Notes under the pieces: generated by a model | What the model was told of the DNA's origin: nothing | Database searches by the model: none | What the model saw: only the letters and a program-made list of their open reading frames with translations | Part shown: in pieces, positions 45,301 through 57,810 of the stretch | How positions within the stretch are numbered: position 1 is the first letter of the stretch | Layout: every line of letters begins with the position of its first letter | Translations under genes and position numbers: made by a program | Source of the DNA: Closterium sp. Naga37s-1 | Taxonomy: Eukaryota > Streptophyta > Zygnematophyceae > Desmidiales > Closteriaceae | Length of the DNA: 64,000 nt | Assembly: GCA_947471745.1 (NCBI GenBank) | Contig: CANJKZ010000724.1 | Span: 3,763,501 to 3,827,500, forward strand | Direction of reading: 5' to 3'

Positions 45301-48300
45301 CCAGACCCCGCACCCGCAGGCTCAGCACCCCTAGCAGCACCAGAGTCAACAGCTACCTCAACAGGCTCGACTGCGTCTACCTGGGACACACCTGAGGGGG
45401 CAGGACCCTGAGGGGGGAGGGGGTCTACCGGAGGGGGACCTGGCGTAAGGAAGAGCGGCGGGGGGGGGGAGGGACGCAGTGCGGTAGGGGAAGAGACGGT
45501 AGTAGGGAACCGACTCGTCAAACGTGACGTCCTGGGAGGACAGAACACGACGCGAGGTGGGGTGGTAGAACTGCCAGCCTAGCGCGTCAGGGGGGAAGCC
45601 AAGGAAGACGCAGGGAACAGCACGAGGGGACAGCTTGTCCGCAGACAAGTCACGGACAAACGCCCTAGATCCCCAGACACGGAACGCAGACGCATCGCCC
45701 ACCTTCCCCGTCCACAGCAAAGCAGGGGAGGTCTCCGGCATGGAAACCCGGGGCTGAAGGTTGATCTGATGCGCCGCGTACCGAACCGCAAACGGCCACA
45801 GAAAATGGGGGGCAGCCGCATGGACCATGGACGTACGAGCGACGTCCATGACCATGCCAATGCGGCGCTCAGCAATCCCATTTTGCTGTGGAGAGTCCGG
45901 AAGCGTGAAAGTCTGGCGGATGCCTCGTGCGCGACAGAAGGCTCGCAGAAGGTCAGAGGAAAACTCTCCGCCTCTGTCGGAGTGCAGGCGCAGAACAGGA
46001 AAGTCCGAGCCAAAACTCTCTCTGAGCTGGAGACGAGCTGCGCGGATCCAGGCGATCAACACCTCAGTGACTTCACCCTTGCGGCGCAAGGGGAAGACCG
46101 TGGTGTAACGCGAGTAGTCGTCAACCACCAGCAGGAAGTAACGCTCGTGACCCTGTCCACGGACGCGAGCTGGGCCCCACACGTCCATGTGAAGCGTCTG
46201 CAGCGGAGCCTCTGTCGGAGGGAACTCGGAGGAGTGAGGAGCAGCGCGCTGCCGCCCCTCGACGCAGGGAACGCAGGTGGGGGCAGGCCCCGGAGGAAGG
46301 GGAGGGAGGGACCGGGGGAGACCAGAGACAAGGACACGGGAAGCCATGCCTCGAAGACGAGGCAGGGAGGGGTGACCAAGGCGGTGGTGCCAGAGGAGAG
46401 TCTGGTGAGACAGGAGACGACACGAGCAGGGGGCAGACTCAGGGCCAGACCTGGACGCCGCAGCAAACACCCGACCCGACGCGGCTACCTGAGCAGACTC
46501 AGCGACTGGAGGAGACTCAGTAGTCAGTGTGTACAGGCTCGACCCCGGCCGACGGGTAAACGTGGCCAAGTGACGGCCCGTCCGAGCACAGGTACAGTGG
46601 GTCGCTCGCTGACTCGCAGGAGTGAACTGGTGAACCCCTGCATCCTGGAGGTCAGCACCACTCACCAAGTTCGTAGAGAACGAGGGGAGGTAAAGACCTG
46701 ACAGGGTGCCAGAAGGGGCCGCCGGACACGGTAGGACAGTGGAGAAGTGGGCAAGGACAGGACCCCCAGAGGGGTCTGCCAGGGAGACTGCCACTGGCCG
46801 ACTAAGCGGCGTGAGTGTGGTGCGGTCTCGAAAGAAGGAGCGGGAAGCACCCGAGTCAAGGGTGAAGGTGTGGGTGGCCAGAGCCGACGCGGTACCTGAG
46901 AGCGCAGACTCACCAGCACCTGGGGCAGCAGACTCACTGGCACCTAGAGCAGCAGCCTCACCAGCACCTAGAGTAGCAGCCTCAATGCCTGGGTCAGGCG
47001 GAAAACACAGGTAACAGTCACCCTCATCACTAATAGTCACAGCATACATGGCAGCAAGAATAGCATCATAATCAAGATCAAAGATCGCAACACCCGCCCT
47101 AAACAGCTCGCCCCAGCGAGGGATCTCAGTAGCGTCGGGGAACTGGTGACGCCAAGCGTCCGTCAGACGGCCGAAGCAGCGCTGGGTGGAGTGCGGACCC
47201 CCACACTGCTCACCCGCGCGGTCGCCAGTACGGAGAACGTAGGTACAGGGGCCAGCACCCCCACCCCGCTGACGAGCAGTGTACCATTCACGAAGCTGCT
47301 GGGGGGAGGGGTTCTCACGAGTGCACTGCTGCTGCTGCTGCTGGCGCTGACCACCACCGGAGCCGACCCTCTGCGTAGAGCCGCCCCGACCAGCTCCACC
47401 TCCGCCGCCGCTACCTCCACCACCGCCTCCACCTCCGCTACCTCCGCTCGCACCGCCACCACCGCTGCCTCCTCCGCCTCCACTGCTGCCACTAGTGCCC
47501 CCACCCCCGCCACCACTCCCACCTCCACCCCCACCCCCTCCTCCGCCTCCACCGCCTCCTCCACCGCCCCCGCCAGCTCCTCCAGCTCCCTTGCCGCCCT
47601 TGCCCTTGCCTGAGCGGCGTCTCCCGCTAGGGGCAGATGCCGCGCCGACCGACTCAAGACCAACGAGGTCGGCCGCAGCAGCAGAGGCAACAGAGGGCAA
47701 GAGGGGGGAGGGGGAGCACCCCTCAAAGACAGGGGTACGAGGGTCACCACGGGAGGCTCCTACAGCGACTATACCCTTCTCTGCTGCTAGGAGGCGCTCC
47801 TCGAGGAGGTCAACGGTGAGAGTGGTGGGGCAGACAGAGAGGAAGTGGTCCCTAACTGAACGAAGGGTGTCAGGGAGCCGGGTGACTATGTAGTAGAGGG
47901 TGATGTACATAGGGGGGGGGTTCTTGGCGCAGAACTCAGCAGGAAGCGCAGCACGGTAGCGAATGTCACTAGTGCGAAGGCGCGTAATGAGGTCAGCGAC
48001 TGTGGGAAAAGCGGCGAGGTCAGGGAAGAGGTACGGCAGTATGAGGCGGCTAAGAGCAGCAGTGGCAGGGGAAGAGTAGCGTGCAACTACAGCGTCGTAC
48101 AAGGTCTTAGCACTCTTGTACTGACTAAAATGCGCACGCTCAGCGGTCGGTAAGTGGCGGCGCACAGCAAGGCGGGCAGCAGCATCGCGCGTGGCCCACT
48201 GTGAGCGAACAGTGGCGTCAGCATCAGCAGCAGGGGCAGGGGAGGCACCAGAAGTGAGGTCAAAGAGGGAGAGACCGTCTGCCCTATCGCACTGTAGGAA

Positions 48301-48381
48301 AAGCTGCAGATCATCTACCCAGACCTCAAAGTCAACAGCCCGACCCTCAGCGTCAAAGGTGAGAACACTAGGGGTGGCCAT
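42360..48381 (-). pseudogene. R4 gag-pol with a frameshift and three stops
   Basis: ATG at 48381 (MATPSVLTF). Gag, poly-Gly linker, knuckle with His (CGGPHSTQRC), protease and integrase read openly to about 45470, where a run of about ten C (plus-strand G, 45460-45469) shifts the frame. The new frame passes the AEPGG linker and meets TAG at 44289-44291 (GAG in siblings), 44013-44015 (CAG in siblings) and 43506-43508 (CAG in siblings). RT with YVDD and RNase H are then open to the stop at 42360. Gag, protease and integrase could still be made; RT could not. Confidence 0.9.
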
Positions 48382-49163
48382 GACAGTAGTAGAGAGGCAG
48401 TGAGCACAGTGGGGTAGGGCAGTGCAGTGGTAGAGGCGCTGCTCTTACCAGGCAAGTGAGGCGCTCCAGGGCAGGCTGGTAGGCGGCGGCGTCTCAGCTG
48501 CAGTGCGGCTCGGCGGCTCGGCGGCTCGGCGGCTCGGCTGCTCGGCGGCAACGGCGGCTCGGCGGCTCGGCGGCAACGGCGGCTCGGCGGCTCGGTGGCA
48601 AAGGCGGCTCGGCGGCAAAGGCGGCCCGGCAGCTCGGCTGAAAGGGCGGCTCGGCAGCACGGCGGCACGGCGGCAAGGGGCGGCAACGGGGCCGCTGAAA
48701 GGGGCGGCGACGGGGCCGCGGAAGGGCGGCTACGGGGCCGCTGAAAGGGGCGGCGTCGGGGCCGTTGAAATGGCGGCGACGGGGCCGCCGAAGGGCGGCG
48801 ACAGGGCCGCTGTGGGGCGGCGACGTGGCCGAGGGGAGGAGGGGGCCGGTGACGGGGCCGCAAGGGCGGCGCGACGGGGCCGCGAGGGGCCGCTAAGGGG
48901 CCGCGAGGGCGGCGCGACAGGGCCGCGAGTGGCCGCTAAGGGGCCGCGAGGGCGGCGCGACGGGGCCGCGAGGACGGCGCGACGGGGTCGCTAGGGCGGC
49001 GCGACGGGGCCGTAAGGGCGGCGCGACGGGGCCGTTAGGGGCCGTGAGAGGGGCCAGAGGGCGCGACTCGGGCAGGGGCTAAGCGCGCTCCGGGCAGGAA
49101 AAAAAAACTCGCTATTCGGTGGGCCCTAGGAACAGTTCCCACGAGGGAACCTGCTCGATACCA
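48382..49163 (-). repeat. R4 GC-rich leader
   Basis: About 780 bp. It has GGCGGCTCGGCGGCTCGG units at 48500-48660 and GGGGCCGCGAGGGCGGCGCGAC-type units at 48840-49060 (plus strand). GGTAAGAGCAGC (minus) lies at about 48450-48437. The stem-loop GTTCCC/GGGAAC is at 49135-49150, next to the primer site TGGTATCGAGC. Confidence 0.8.
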
Positions 49164-49292
49164 TGTGGTAATTGGAACGAGAATGATTGCATTGAGCAGC
49201 ATGGGGAGTACAAGTACCAAACCCTAAAGTGTTGTACCCCATATAAGCTACCCCACTACAGCCTACACAGACTATAGGATATGAGTTTGACA
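49164..49292 (-). repeat. R4 5' LTR, duplicate copy A
   Basis: 129 bp, joined to the R4 leader on its left and to 47 bp of host sequence on its right. Confidence 0.92.
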
Positions 49293-49436
49293 GTTCTCTG
49301 CTTTTGAGAGTCACTGCCATATCTTTTCGAAAGGATCTTCTCGGGCAGGGGCTAAGCGCGCTTCGGGCAGGAAAAAAAAACTCGCTATTCGGTGGGCCCT
49401 AGGAACAGTTCCCACGAGGGAACCTGCTCGATACCA

Positions 49437-49565
49437 TGTGGTAATTGGAACGAGAATGATTGCATTGAGCAGCATGGGGAGTACAAGTACCAAACCCTAA
49501 AGTGTTGTACCCCATATAAGCTACCCCACTACAGCCTACACAGACTATAGCATATGAGTTTGACA
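49437..49565 (-). repeat. R4 5' LTR, duplicate copy B
   Basis: 129 bp, second LTR copy in the tandem duplication, followed by the same host flank, which then continues uniquely from 49613. Confidence 0.92.
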
Positions 49566-49612
49566 GTTCTCTGCTTTTGAGAGTCACTGCCATATCTTTT
49601 CGAAAGGATCTT

Positions 49613-50021
49613 GGGGTATGTGCAACTTTCTCTTTGTTCTTTCCTGTGTACATATTCTCTTTGTGATGCTCTCCAACACAATTGTAATATATTCTGATTC
49701 TGTGAATTATATTTTTATATTTGTACTTTAACTAACGATTGTTGATTGTGATCATTGTCGCTAATTCTCTGAACAATTGTATAGGTGATTAATATTAATC
49801 ATTCGTGACTATTTTGTCTCTTGTTTTCCATCTTCCAGGTTTTCCAAAGCTAGTTCGCAGTTTCATTTGCCACATCATTTCTAAAAGAGTGTTTGCTCCA
49901 AGAAAGATCAGGTGTGCACTAAATATGTTTTATTGTTTCCATGTAGATTCCCACACTTAACTATTGTTGGTATCAAATGCCATTAAAAAATGTTCTTTCA
50001 TGCTCTTAAGTTGGATCATGC
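49613..50021 (+). other. AT-rich host locus, part 2
   Basis: Continuous with 42013 once R4 is removed. T-rich intron-like sequence surrounds a plausible exon at 49839-49911. It ends CATGC, the R5 target duplication. Confidence 0.45.
49839..49911 (+). CDS. Possible 73-bp exon of the AT-rich host gene
   Basis: Acceptor CATCTTCCAG before 49839 and donor GTGTGC after 49911. The open phase encodes FPKLVRSFICHIISKRVF then APRKI, ending in phase 2. No domain is recognised. It may belong to the gene whose OTU exon is at 57811-58493, but I could not find a phase-compatible chain of exons joining them. Confidence 0.35.
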
Positions 50022-50147
50022 TGTGAAAGTGTCGAGGAATGAGATTGACTAAGGGAAAGTTGGGTACAAGTACAAACCCTAGAAAACTGTACCCCATATG
50101 TGCTACCCCACTACAGCCTACAGCAGCTATGTCATATAAATCTGACA
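50022..50147 (-). repeat. R5 3' LTR
   Basis: 126 bp, with the PPT complement CACCCCCATA directly following. Confidence 0.95.
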
Positions 50148-50354
50148 CACCCCCATAGGCAAAGTGGGGGAGAACAATGGGTCACAAGACCAGTCAAGCA
50201 AAGCAAGGCAAGCTCAGGGTGGATCACAAAGTCACCACACATTCCGAGCACAAGTTCAAGGCCAGAAGGCCAGTTTGCATGCAGGATTACATATATATAT
50301 AAGGCTAGACAAGCAAGAGCAGGTGTATATATATATGAAACAGTACAAACAAGG

Positions 50355-53300
50355 TCAAGGGGTGAGCAAGTGAGGCAAGGCAGGCACAAGACCAAGCTGA
50401 GTACAGAAGCGCTGATGATCACAAGGCGCAAGTGCCTTGGTGAAGATATCAGCAGTGTTGGCCTGAGAGGCCACGTACGCAAGACGCAGCTGACCACGCT
50501 GCTGTAGCTCATGAGCAAGGAAGTAGCAAAGAGCAATGTGCTTCGTTCTGTGCTCCAGACTGTGCTCCCGACACAAGGCCAGCATGGCCTTGTTGTCTAC
50601 GTACAGCACTGGAGGAGAACGAGGCGGCTCTCCAAGGTCAGTCAGCAGGTAGGTGAGCCAGCGAAGCTCCTGTGCAGCCATGGCTCCTGCGTAGATCTCA
50701 GCCTCACAACTGGAGCCGAGAACAGAGGACGAGCGGGTAGCCCGCCACGAAACAGAGCCGGAACCAAGGCTGAAGGTGTAACCCTGTGACGACCGCTGCG
50801 TAGCCTGGTCGTCAGCCCAAGAAGCGTCTGCGTGCCCAGTGAGGACCACTGGACTCTGCCCTCCAAGCACAAGCCCCATGCCCGACGTACTGCACAAGTA
50901 GCGCAACACCCTCTTCGCTCCGGTCTGTGTCTCCCAGGAGCAACATAGCGTGCGAGAATGCTAAGAGGGTATGCAAGGTCAGGTCGTGTGCAGGTCATCA
51001 GGTACATGAGGCAGCCAATAAGCTCTGGGTACGGGCCACTCGACTCTACGGACTCATCCGAAGGCAGAGCTGAGAGCGAGTGGCGAGTAGGCAGAGGAGT
51101 GGCCTGAGGCGAGGAGTACGTGAAGCCGAAGCGCTGAAGGACCTGCTGCACCATGTGTGACAGAGTCAGGGTAATGGTGCGCTGTGCTCTGTCCCGGGTG
51201 ATCTGCAAGCCAAGGTAGCTGCACAGTTCACCCAGGTCTGTGCACGTGTGTCTCTTCTGCAGCTCGGACTTCACGTGGGCGAGTCCAGCAGTGTCAGCTG
51301 TGGCAAAGACCAAGTCGTCGACGTACACGAGGATGTAGAACGGCGGCAAAGAAGTGTCGGTGCGCAGAAACAGCGACGGGTCGGCAGTAGAGGGAGCAAA
51401 CCCAAGAGCCGCAAGTGTAGTCCTCAGTGTGTCGTGCCACTCACGCGGTGCCTGGCGGAGACCGTAGACTGGCCGCCGGAGGCTCCACTGGGTGCCAGGA
51501 GGAAAAGACCCAGTGAAGCCAGGTGGGCGACGCAGCCAGATCTCCTCGTGCAGGCTGCCCTGCAAGAAAGCAGTGCTGAAGTCAAGAGAGTGCAGCTCGT
51601 AGTCACGGTGAGCAGCTATGTGCAGCAGTACCCGAAGAGTGGTCATCTTCGGGGTGGGAGAGAAGGTCTGAAAGTAGTCAACTCCCTGCCGCTGACTGAA
51701 GCCACGAGCCACGTAACGCGCCTTGAAGACAGGCGGAGAACCCGGCGGCCGCTTCACCCTGAAAATCCACATGCCACTGACGATGTTCGCCCCAGGTGGG
51801 GGAACCTCGTCAACGTATGTGCCTGTGGACTTCCAGGAAGCCATCTCTGCGTCCATGGCTGCCTGCCACTGAGAGGAGTAGGGACCCTCTATCGCCTCCG
51901 CGTAGGAGCGCGGAGTCGGGATGTCAAGTGCATCCGAGTCTCCCTCAGGGGTAAGCAGTACGGACACGCGATGAGGTGAAACAGCAGCCAAACACTGGAA
52001 CTCCTCCTGCCTGTCCTCAAGGACGTCCGTGCCAAGAGCACACTCACCCCCGACGGACGGAGGACAGACAGACTCAGACTCAGCAACAAGACTAGCAGCG
52101 TAGTCTAGACGACAGCGAGCAGCAAAGTCGACGAGCTCAGTAACTAGGGCAGACGCAGCAGCGGACTCAAAGGAAGGGTCAGTGACAACAGTAGCAAGGA
52201 GACGCGTGACAGTAGGACTGGCAGCACGAAGAGAGTCCGACTCCGGGTCGGGAAGAGCAGGAAGAGAGGACTCAGGAGGAGAAGGCAAAGGGGCACGCAG
52301 AGGAGCAGTGGACGGACGCAGAGACATCCGGTGCGTGCCAGGGACAGGAGGAGGACGCTGACGCGAACCACGACCACTAGTGCGAGCAGCACGGACAGGC
52401 GACGCAGGGCGAGACGCAGGCTCACGACGCTCAGCAAGACCTCCAGTAGGACCAGTGTAGGGAGAAGGAGCAGGCAGTGGGGAGGCCGGCTGTAACTGTA
52501 ACTGTGACGGGACAGGCTGTGGACACTCTAAGGGAGGAGGAGGAACAGGAGAAGGCGGGAGACCAAGAACCTGCTCAAGGAGCGGAACGAAGTACGGTCG
52601 AGGCCGCGCAGCGACTCCAGACACAGCACGGACAGCACCAGTACCCCAAGTGGTAGCACCAGCGCCAGCAGCACCTCCAGCTCCAGTACCTCCAGCAGCA
52701 CCAATAGCACCCCCAGCAGGACCGCCTCCAGGACCGACAGCAGTAGCCTCAGCGTCAACACCCTCAGTAGCTCCAGCTCCAGTCGGACCACGAGAAGACG
52801 CAGTAGCACCTGCTCCAGTAGTACCCGCAGGCCCAGCAGCTCCAGTACTCCCAGTACGAGCACCTCCGGGACCCGCGGCACCAGCACCCTCAGCAGCCGA
52901 AGAACCTCCAGCTCCAGCAGCACGCCTCCACCGCCGGGCAAACCACTCGCGCAGCTCCGGTGGAGAGAGTGGCTCCCGCCGAGACAAAGCACCCGGAGAA
53001 CCTCCAGGCACAGTACCGCCAGACGCCACGCGAGCGGGCCCAGCTCCCTCAGGCTCCGCACCCCCAGGCTCAGCAACTCCAGGCGTAGCACCCCCAGGCT
53101 CAGCACCCCCAGGCGTAGCACCCCCAGGCTCAGCACCCCCAGTCGTAGCACCCCCAGGCTCAGCACCCCCAGTCGTAGCACCCCCAGTCGTAGCACCCCC
53201 AGGCATAGCACCCACACGCTCAGCACCCCCAGAGTCAGCACTCCCAGGCTCAGCACCCTCAGCAGCACCAGAGTCACCAGCAACCTCGACAGGCTCGACT

Positions 53301-56300
53301 GCGTCTACCTGGGACACACCTGAAGGGGCAGGACCCTGAGGGGGAAGGGGGTCTACCGGGGGGGGACCTGGCACAAGAAAGAGCGGTGGCGGGGGGAGGG
53401 ACGGAGTGCGGTAGGGGAAGAGGCGGTAGTAGGGGACCGACTCGTCAAACGTGACGTCCTGGGAGGACAGAACACGGCGAGAGGTGGGGTGGTAGAATTG
53501 CCACCCTGGCGCGTCAGGGGGGAAGCCAAGGAAGACACAAGGGGCAGCACGAGGGGACAGCTTGTCCGCAGACAAGTCGCGGACAAACGCCCGAGATCCC
53601 CAGACACGGAACGCAGACGCATCGCCAACCTTCCCCGTCCACAGCAAAGCTGGGGAGGTCTCCCGCATGGAGACCCTGGGGTGAAGGTTGATCTGATGCG
53701 CCGCGTACCGAACCGCAAACGGCCACAGAAAATGGGGGGCAGCCGCATGCATCATGGACGTACGGGCGACGTCCATGACCATGCCAATGCGGCGCTCAGC
53801 AATCCCATTTTGCTGTGGAGAGTCCGGAAGCGTGAAGGTCTGGCGGATGCCTCGTGCACGACAGTAGGCTCGCAGAAGGCCAGAGGAGAACTCTCCGCCT
53901 CTGTCAGAGTGCAGACGCAAAACAGGAAAGTCCGAGCCGAAGCTCTGCCTGAGCTGGAGACGAGCTGCGCGGATCCAGTCGATCAACACCTCAGTGACAT
54001 CACCCTTGCTGCGCAAGGGGAAGACTGTGGTGTAACGCGAGTAGTCGTCAACCACCAGCAGGAAGTAGCGCTCGTGACCCTGTCCACGGACGCGGGCCGG
54101 GCCCCACACGTCCATGTGAAGCGTCTGCAGTGGGGCCTCTGTCGGAGGAAACTGGGAGGAGTGAGGGGCAGCCCGCTGCCGCCCCTCGACACAGGGGACG
54201 CAGGTAGGGGCAGGCCCCGGAGGAAGGGGAGGGAGGGACCGGGGAAGACCAGAGACAAGGACACGGGAGGCCATGCCTCGGAGACGAAGCAGGGAGGGGT
54301 GACCAAGGCGGTGGTGCCAGAGGAGAGTCTCGTGAGACAGGAGGCGACACGAGCAAGGGGCAGACTCAGGACCAGACCTGGACGCCGCAGCAAACACCTG
54401 ACCCGACGCAACTACCTGACCAGACGCAGTGACTGGAGGAGACGCAGTGGTCAGTGTGTACAGGCTCGACCCCGGCCGACGTGTAAACGTGGCCAGGTGT
54501 CGGCCTGTCCGAGCGTCCGTGCAGTGGGTCACCCGCTGGCTCGCAGGAGTGAACTCGTGAACCCCCGCATCCTGTAGGTCAGCACCACTCACCAAGTTCG
54601 TAGAGAACGAGGGGAGGTAAAGACCAGACAGGGTGCCAGAGGGGGCCGCCGGACACGGGAGGACAGTGGAGAAGTGAGCAAGGACAGGACCCCCAGAGGG
54701 GTCTGCCAGAGAGACTGCAACTGGCCGACTAAGCGGAGTGAGTGTGGTTCGGTCTCGAAAGAAGGAGCGAGAAGCCCCCGAGTCAAGGGTGAAGGTGTGG
54801 GAGGCCGAAGCCGACGCAGTACCTGAGATAGCAGACTCACCAGCACCTGAGGAAGCAGACGCACTAGCACCTAGAGAAGCAGCCTCACTAGCACCTAGAG
54901 CACCAGCCTCACCAGTACCTAGAGCAGCAGTCTCAATGCCCGGGTCGGGCGGAAAACACCGGTAACAGTCACCCTCATCACTAATAGTCACAGCATACAT
55001 GGCAGCAAGAATAGCATCAAAGTCAAGGTCAAAGATAGCTACTCCCGCCCTAGACAGCTCGCCCCAGCGAGGGATCTCAGTGGCCTCGGGGAACTGGTGA
55101 CGCCAAGCGTCCGTCAGGCGGCCAAAGCAGCGCTGGGTGGAGTGCGCACCCCCGCACGGCTCACCTGCGCGGTCGCCGGTGCGTAGGACGTAGGTGCACG
55201 GACCAGTACCCCAACCCCGCTGGCGTGCAGCGTACCACTCACGGAGCTGCTGAGGGGGGGGGATGTCCCGAGTGCGCTGCTGCTGCTGCTGCTGCTGCTG
55301 GCGCTGACCACCACCGGAGCCAACCCTCTGCGCAGTGCCACCCCGACCAGCTCCACCTCCCCCGCCGCCGCCTCCTCCACCGCCGCCACCTCCGCCACCT
55401 CCGCTCCCACCGCCACCGCCGCCTCCGCCTCCACTGCCGCCACCTCCACCTCCACCCCCGCCACCACCCCCACCGCCACCCCCACCCCCTCCGCCGCCTC
55501 CACCGCTGCCTCCACCGCCCCCGCTAGCTCCTCCAGCGCCCCTGCCCCCCTTGCCCTTGCCAGGGCGGCGCTTCCCGCTAGGGGTAGACGCCGCACCGAC
55601 CGACTCAAGACCAACGAGGTCGGCCGCAGCAGCAGAGGCAACAGAGGGCAAGAGAGGAGAGGGGGAGCACCCCTCAAAGACAGGGGAGCGCGGGTCACCA
55701 CGAGAGGCTCCTACAGCGACTATGCTCTTCTCTGCTGCTAGGAGGCGCTCCTCGAGGAGGTCAACGGTGAGGGTGGTGGGGCAAACAGAGAGAAAGTGGT
55801 CCCTGACCGGGCGAAGGGTGTCAGGGAGGCGGGTGACTATGTAGTAGAGGGTGATGTACATAGGGGGGGGGTTCTTGGCGCAGAACTCAGCGGGAAGGGC
55901 AGTGCGGTAGCGAATGTCACTAGTGCGGAGGTGTGTAATGAGGTCAGCAACTGTGGGAAAAGCTGCGAGGTCAGGGAAGAGGTACGGCAGGATGAGGCGG
56001 CTAAGTGCAGCAGTGGCAGGGGAAGAGTAGCGTGCAACTACAGCGTCGTACAAGGTCTTAGCACTCTTGTACTGGCTAAAGTGCGCACGCTCAGAGGTAG
56101 GCAAGTGGCGACGCACAGCAAGACGTGCAGCAGCATCGCGTGTGGCCCACTGTGAGCGAACAGTGGCGTCAGCATCAGCAGCGGGGGCAGGAGAGGCACC
56201 AGAAGTGAGGTCAAAGAGGGAGAGACCGTCTGCCCTATCGCACTGTAGGAAAAGCTGCAGGTCATCTACCCAGACGTCAAAGTCAATGGCCCGACCCTCA

Positions 56301-56332
56301 GCGTCAAAAGCGAGGACACTGGGGGTAGCCAT
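50355..56332 (-). pseudogene. R5 gag-pol, broken by a 13-bp deletion near the RT/RNase H boundary
   Basis: ATG at 56332. About 1800 codons are open and match R3: Gag, a long poly-Gly linker (about 55335-55550), knuckle CGGAHSTQRC, protease, integrase, GAEPGG repeats (about 53050-53260), RT with YVDD. At 50919/50920 the sequence GGAGCGAAG stands where R3 has GGAGC, 13 further bases, then GAAG. The frame shifts, so translation continues out of frame to 50642, while the true RNase H frame (SCEAEIYA, YVDNKA, PHLLTP) remains open from 50909 to 50355. Confidence 0.9.
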
Positions 56333-57338
56333 GACAGCAGTAGACTGGCAGCACTAGCAGTAGGGTAAGAGCAGCGCAGTAGTAGAGGTGCTGTTCTTAC
56401 CGGGCAGGCGAGACGGACCGAGGGTAGAGGACAGGGCGGCTCGGACGGCTCGGCAGCTCGTCGGCTCGGCAGCACCAGCAGCTCGGCAGCTCAGCGACTC
56501 GGCGGCTCGGGTGGCTCGGCGGCTCGGGCGGTACGGCGGCTCGGCGGCTCGGGCGGCTCGGGCGGATCGGCTGCTGCAGGGGCAGCGGCGGCTGCTGCTC
56601 ACAGGACGGCGGCGGCCGCTGCTGCAGCGGCGGCGGCAGTTGCTGCTGCAGGGGCGGCGGCGGCCGCTCCTGCAGGGATGGCGGCGGCCGCGGTTGCAGT
56701 GGCGGCGGGTGCTGCTGCTGGGGCGGCGGATGCTGCTGCTGCTGGGACGGCGACCGCGGCCGCTGTAGCGACTGGAGCTGCTGCTGCTGTAGAGGCGGCG
56801 ACGGCGGGCCGAGAGAGGCCGCAAAGGGCGGCGGACGGGCCGTGAAGGGCAGCACGAGGGGCCGCGGAGGGCGGCGACCGGCCGTGAAGGGGGGGGGGGG
56901 GGGGGGCGCGAGTGGCCGCGGAGGGCGGCGACGGGCCGTGAAGGGCGGCGCGAGGGGCCGCGGAGGGCTGCGACCGGCCGTGAAGGGGCCGTGGGTGGCC
57001 GCGGAGGGCGGCGACGGGCCGTGAAGGGCGGCTCGAGGGGCCGCGAAGGGCGGCGACGGGCTGTAGGGGGGCCGTAAGGGCGGCGCGAGGGGCCGGAAGG
57101 GCGGCGCGAGGGGCCGTAAGGGCGGCACGAGAGGCCGTAAGGGCGGCTGGAAGGGCCGTCAGAGGAGCCGCTAAGGGCGACGCGAAGGGTGCGTAAGGAG
57201 CCTAGAGAGGGCGCGACGGTAGGGAGGGCACGCGGGGCGCGACTTGGGCAGGAGCGAAGCGCGCTCCGGGCAGGAAAAAAAAAAAATCGATTGGTGGGCC
57301 CTAGGAAGCGTTCCCACGAGGGAACCCGCTCTATACCA
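56333..57338 (-). repeat. R5 GC-rich leader
   Basis: About 1 kb. It has GGCGGCTCGGGCGG-type units (56500-56570), GGCGGCGGCCGCTGCTGC-type units (56580-56780), and GGCCGCGGAGGGCGGCGACGG units (56820-57140), with an 18-base G run at 56889-56906. GGTAAGAACAGC (minus) lies at about 56401-56390 and the stem-loop GTTCCC/GGGAAC at 57310-57325. Confidence 0.8.
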
Positions 57339-57464
57339 TGTGAAAGTGTCGAGGAATGAGATTGACTAAGGGAAAGTTGGGTACAAGTACAAACCCTAGA
57401 AAACTGTACCCCATATGTGCTACCCCACTACAGCCTACAGCAGCTATGTCATATAAATCTGACA
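57339..57464 (-). repeat. R5 5' LTR
   Basis: 126 bp, no difference seen from the 3' copy. The primer site TGGTATAGAGCGGG (minus) adjoins it. Confidence 0.95.
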
Positions 57465-57810
57465 CATGCTTCGTATTTTGATATATTTAGATCGTTTATG
57501 CTTCTTATTTTGATTGGTCGTTCACATCCAACCAAGAAAATTATTGCTTGAAATTTGCCAATTTTTACAGTTTTAAGATATTTTTGTATATTTTGCCTTT
57601 TTTTATGCAATCCTCCCTCGACAGAAACTGCCACAAGGACGTTAACAAGCTATACAACTTGCATCAATTGCCGAAAGATCCGTGATTGTTTCACAGGGAC
57701 TTGGGTGCGTATTGTTTTGATTTTTTTTTTCTGTCATTGGTTTACTCGTTGCATAACTTTGACTCACTGAACTGACTATATTGTATGTTTATTTCATGCT
57801 TGTCATGCAG
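57465..57810 (+). other. AT-rich host locus, part 3 (intron-like)
   Basis: T-rich sequence with possible acceptors at TCCCTCGACAG (near 57624) and GTCATGCAG (57810). A short exon between them is possible: the frame containing CINCRKIRDCFTGTW joins in phase to 57811 if the donor GTATTG near 57707 is used. An alternative frame over the same stretch reads NCHKDVNKLYNLHQLPKDP then stop, so the choice is open. Confidence 0.35.

Larger units (their letters stand above)
42014..49292 (-). mobile_element. R4: copia element with broken pol
   Basis: 7279 bp, minus strand, 129-bp LTRs at 42014-42142 and 49164-49292, target duplication GTTCT (42009-42013 and 49293-49297). The outer end, with part of the leader and 47 bp of host DNA, is tandemly duplicated (49067-49612). 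Internal lesions: a frameshift and three nonsense codons. Confidence 0.93.
49067..49612. repeat. 273-bp tandem duplication across the R4/host junction
   Basis: 49067-49339 and 49340-49612 match over 273 bp with two differences seen (CTCCGGG/CTTCGGG in the leader, ATAGGAT/ATAGCAT in the LTR). Each unit holds the start of the R4 leader, the primer site, the full 5' LTR, GTTCT and 42 bp of host DNA ending in GGATCTT. Confidence 0.93.
50022..57464 (-). mobile_element. R5: near-intact copia element
   Basis: 7443 bp, minus strand, 126-bp LTRs that look identical, target duplication CATGC (50017-50021 and 57465-57469). Same subfamily as R3: LTRs start TGTCAGATTTATATGACATAG and the primer site is TGGTATAGAGC. 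One 13-bp deletion breaks pol. Confidence 0.95.

Noticed and set aside
45455..45475. Programmed frameshift between integrase and RT in R4
   Set aside because: Sibling copies R3, R5 and R6 read through this point in one frame, so the homopolymer change is a lesion or a sequencing error.
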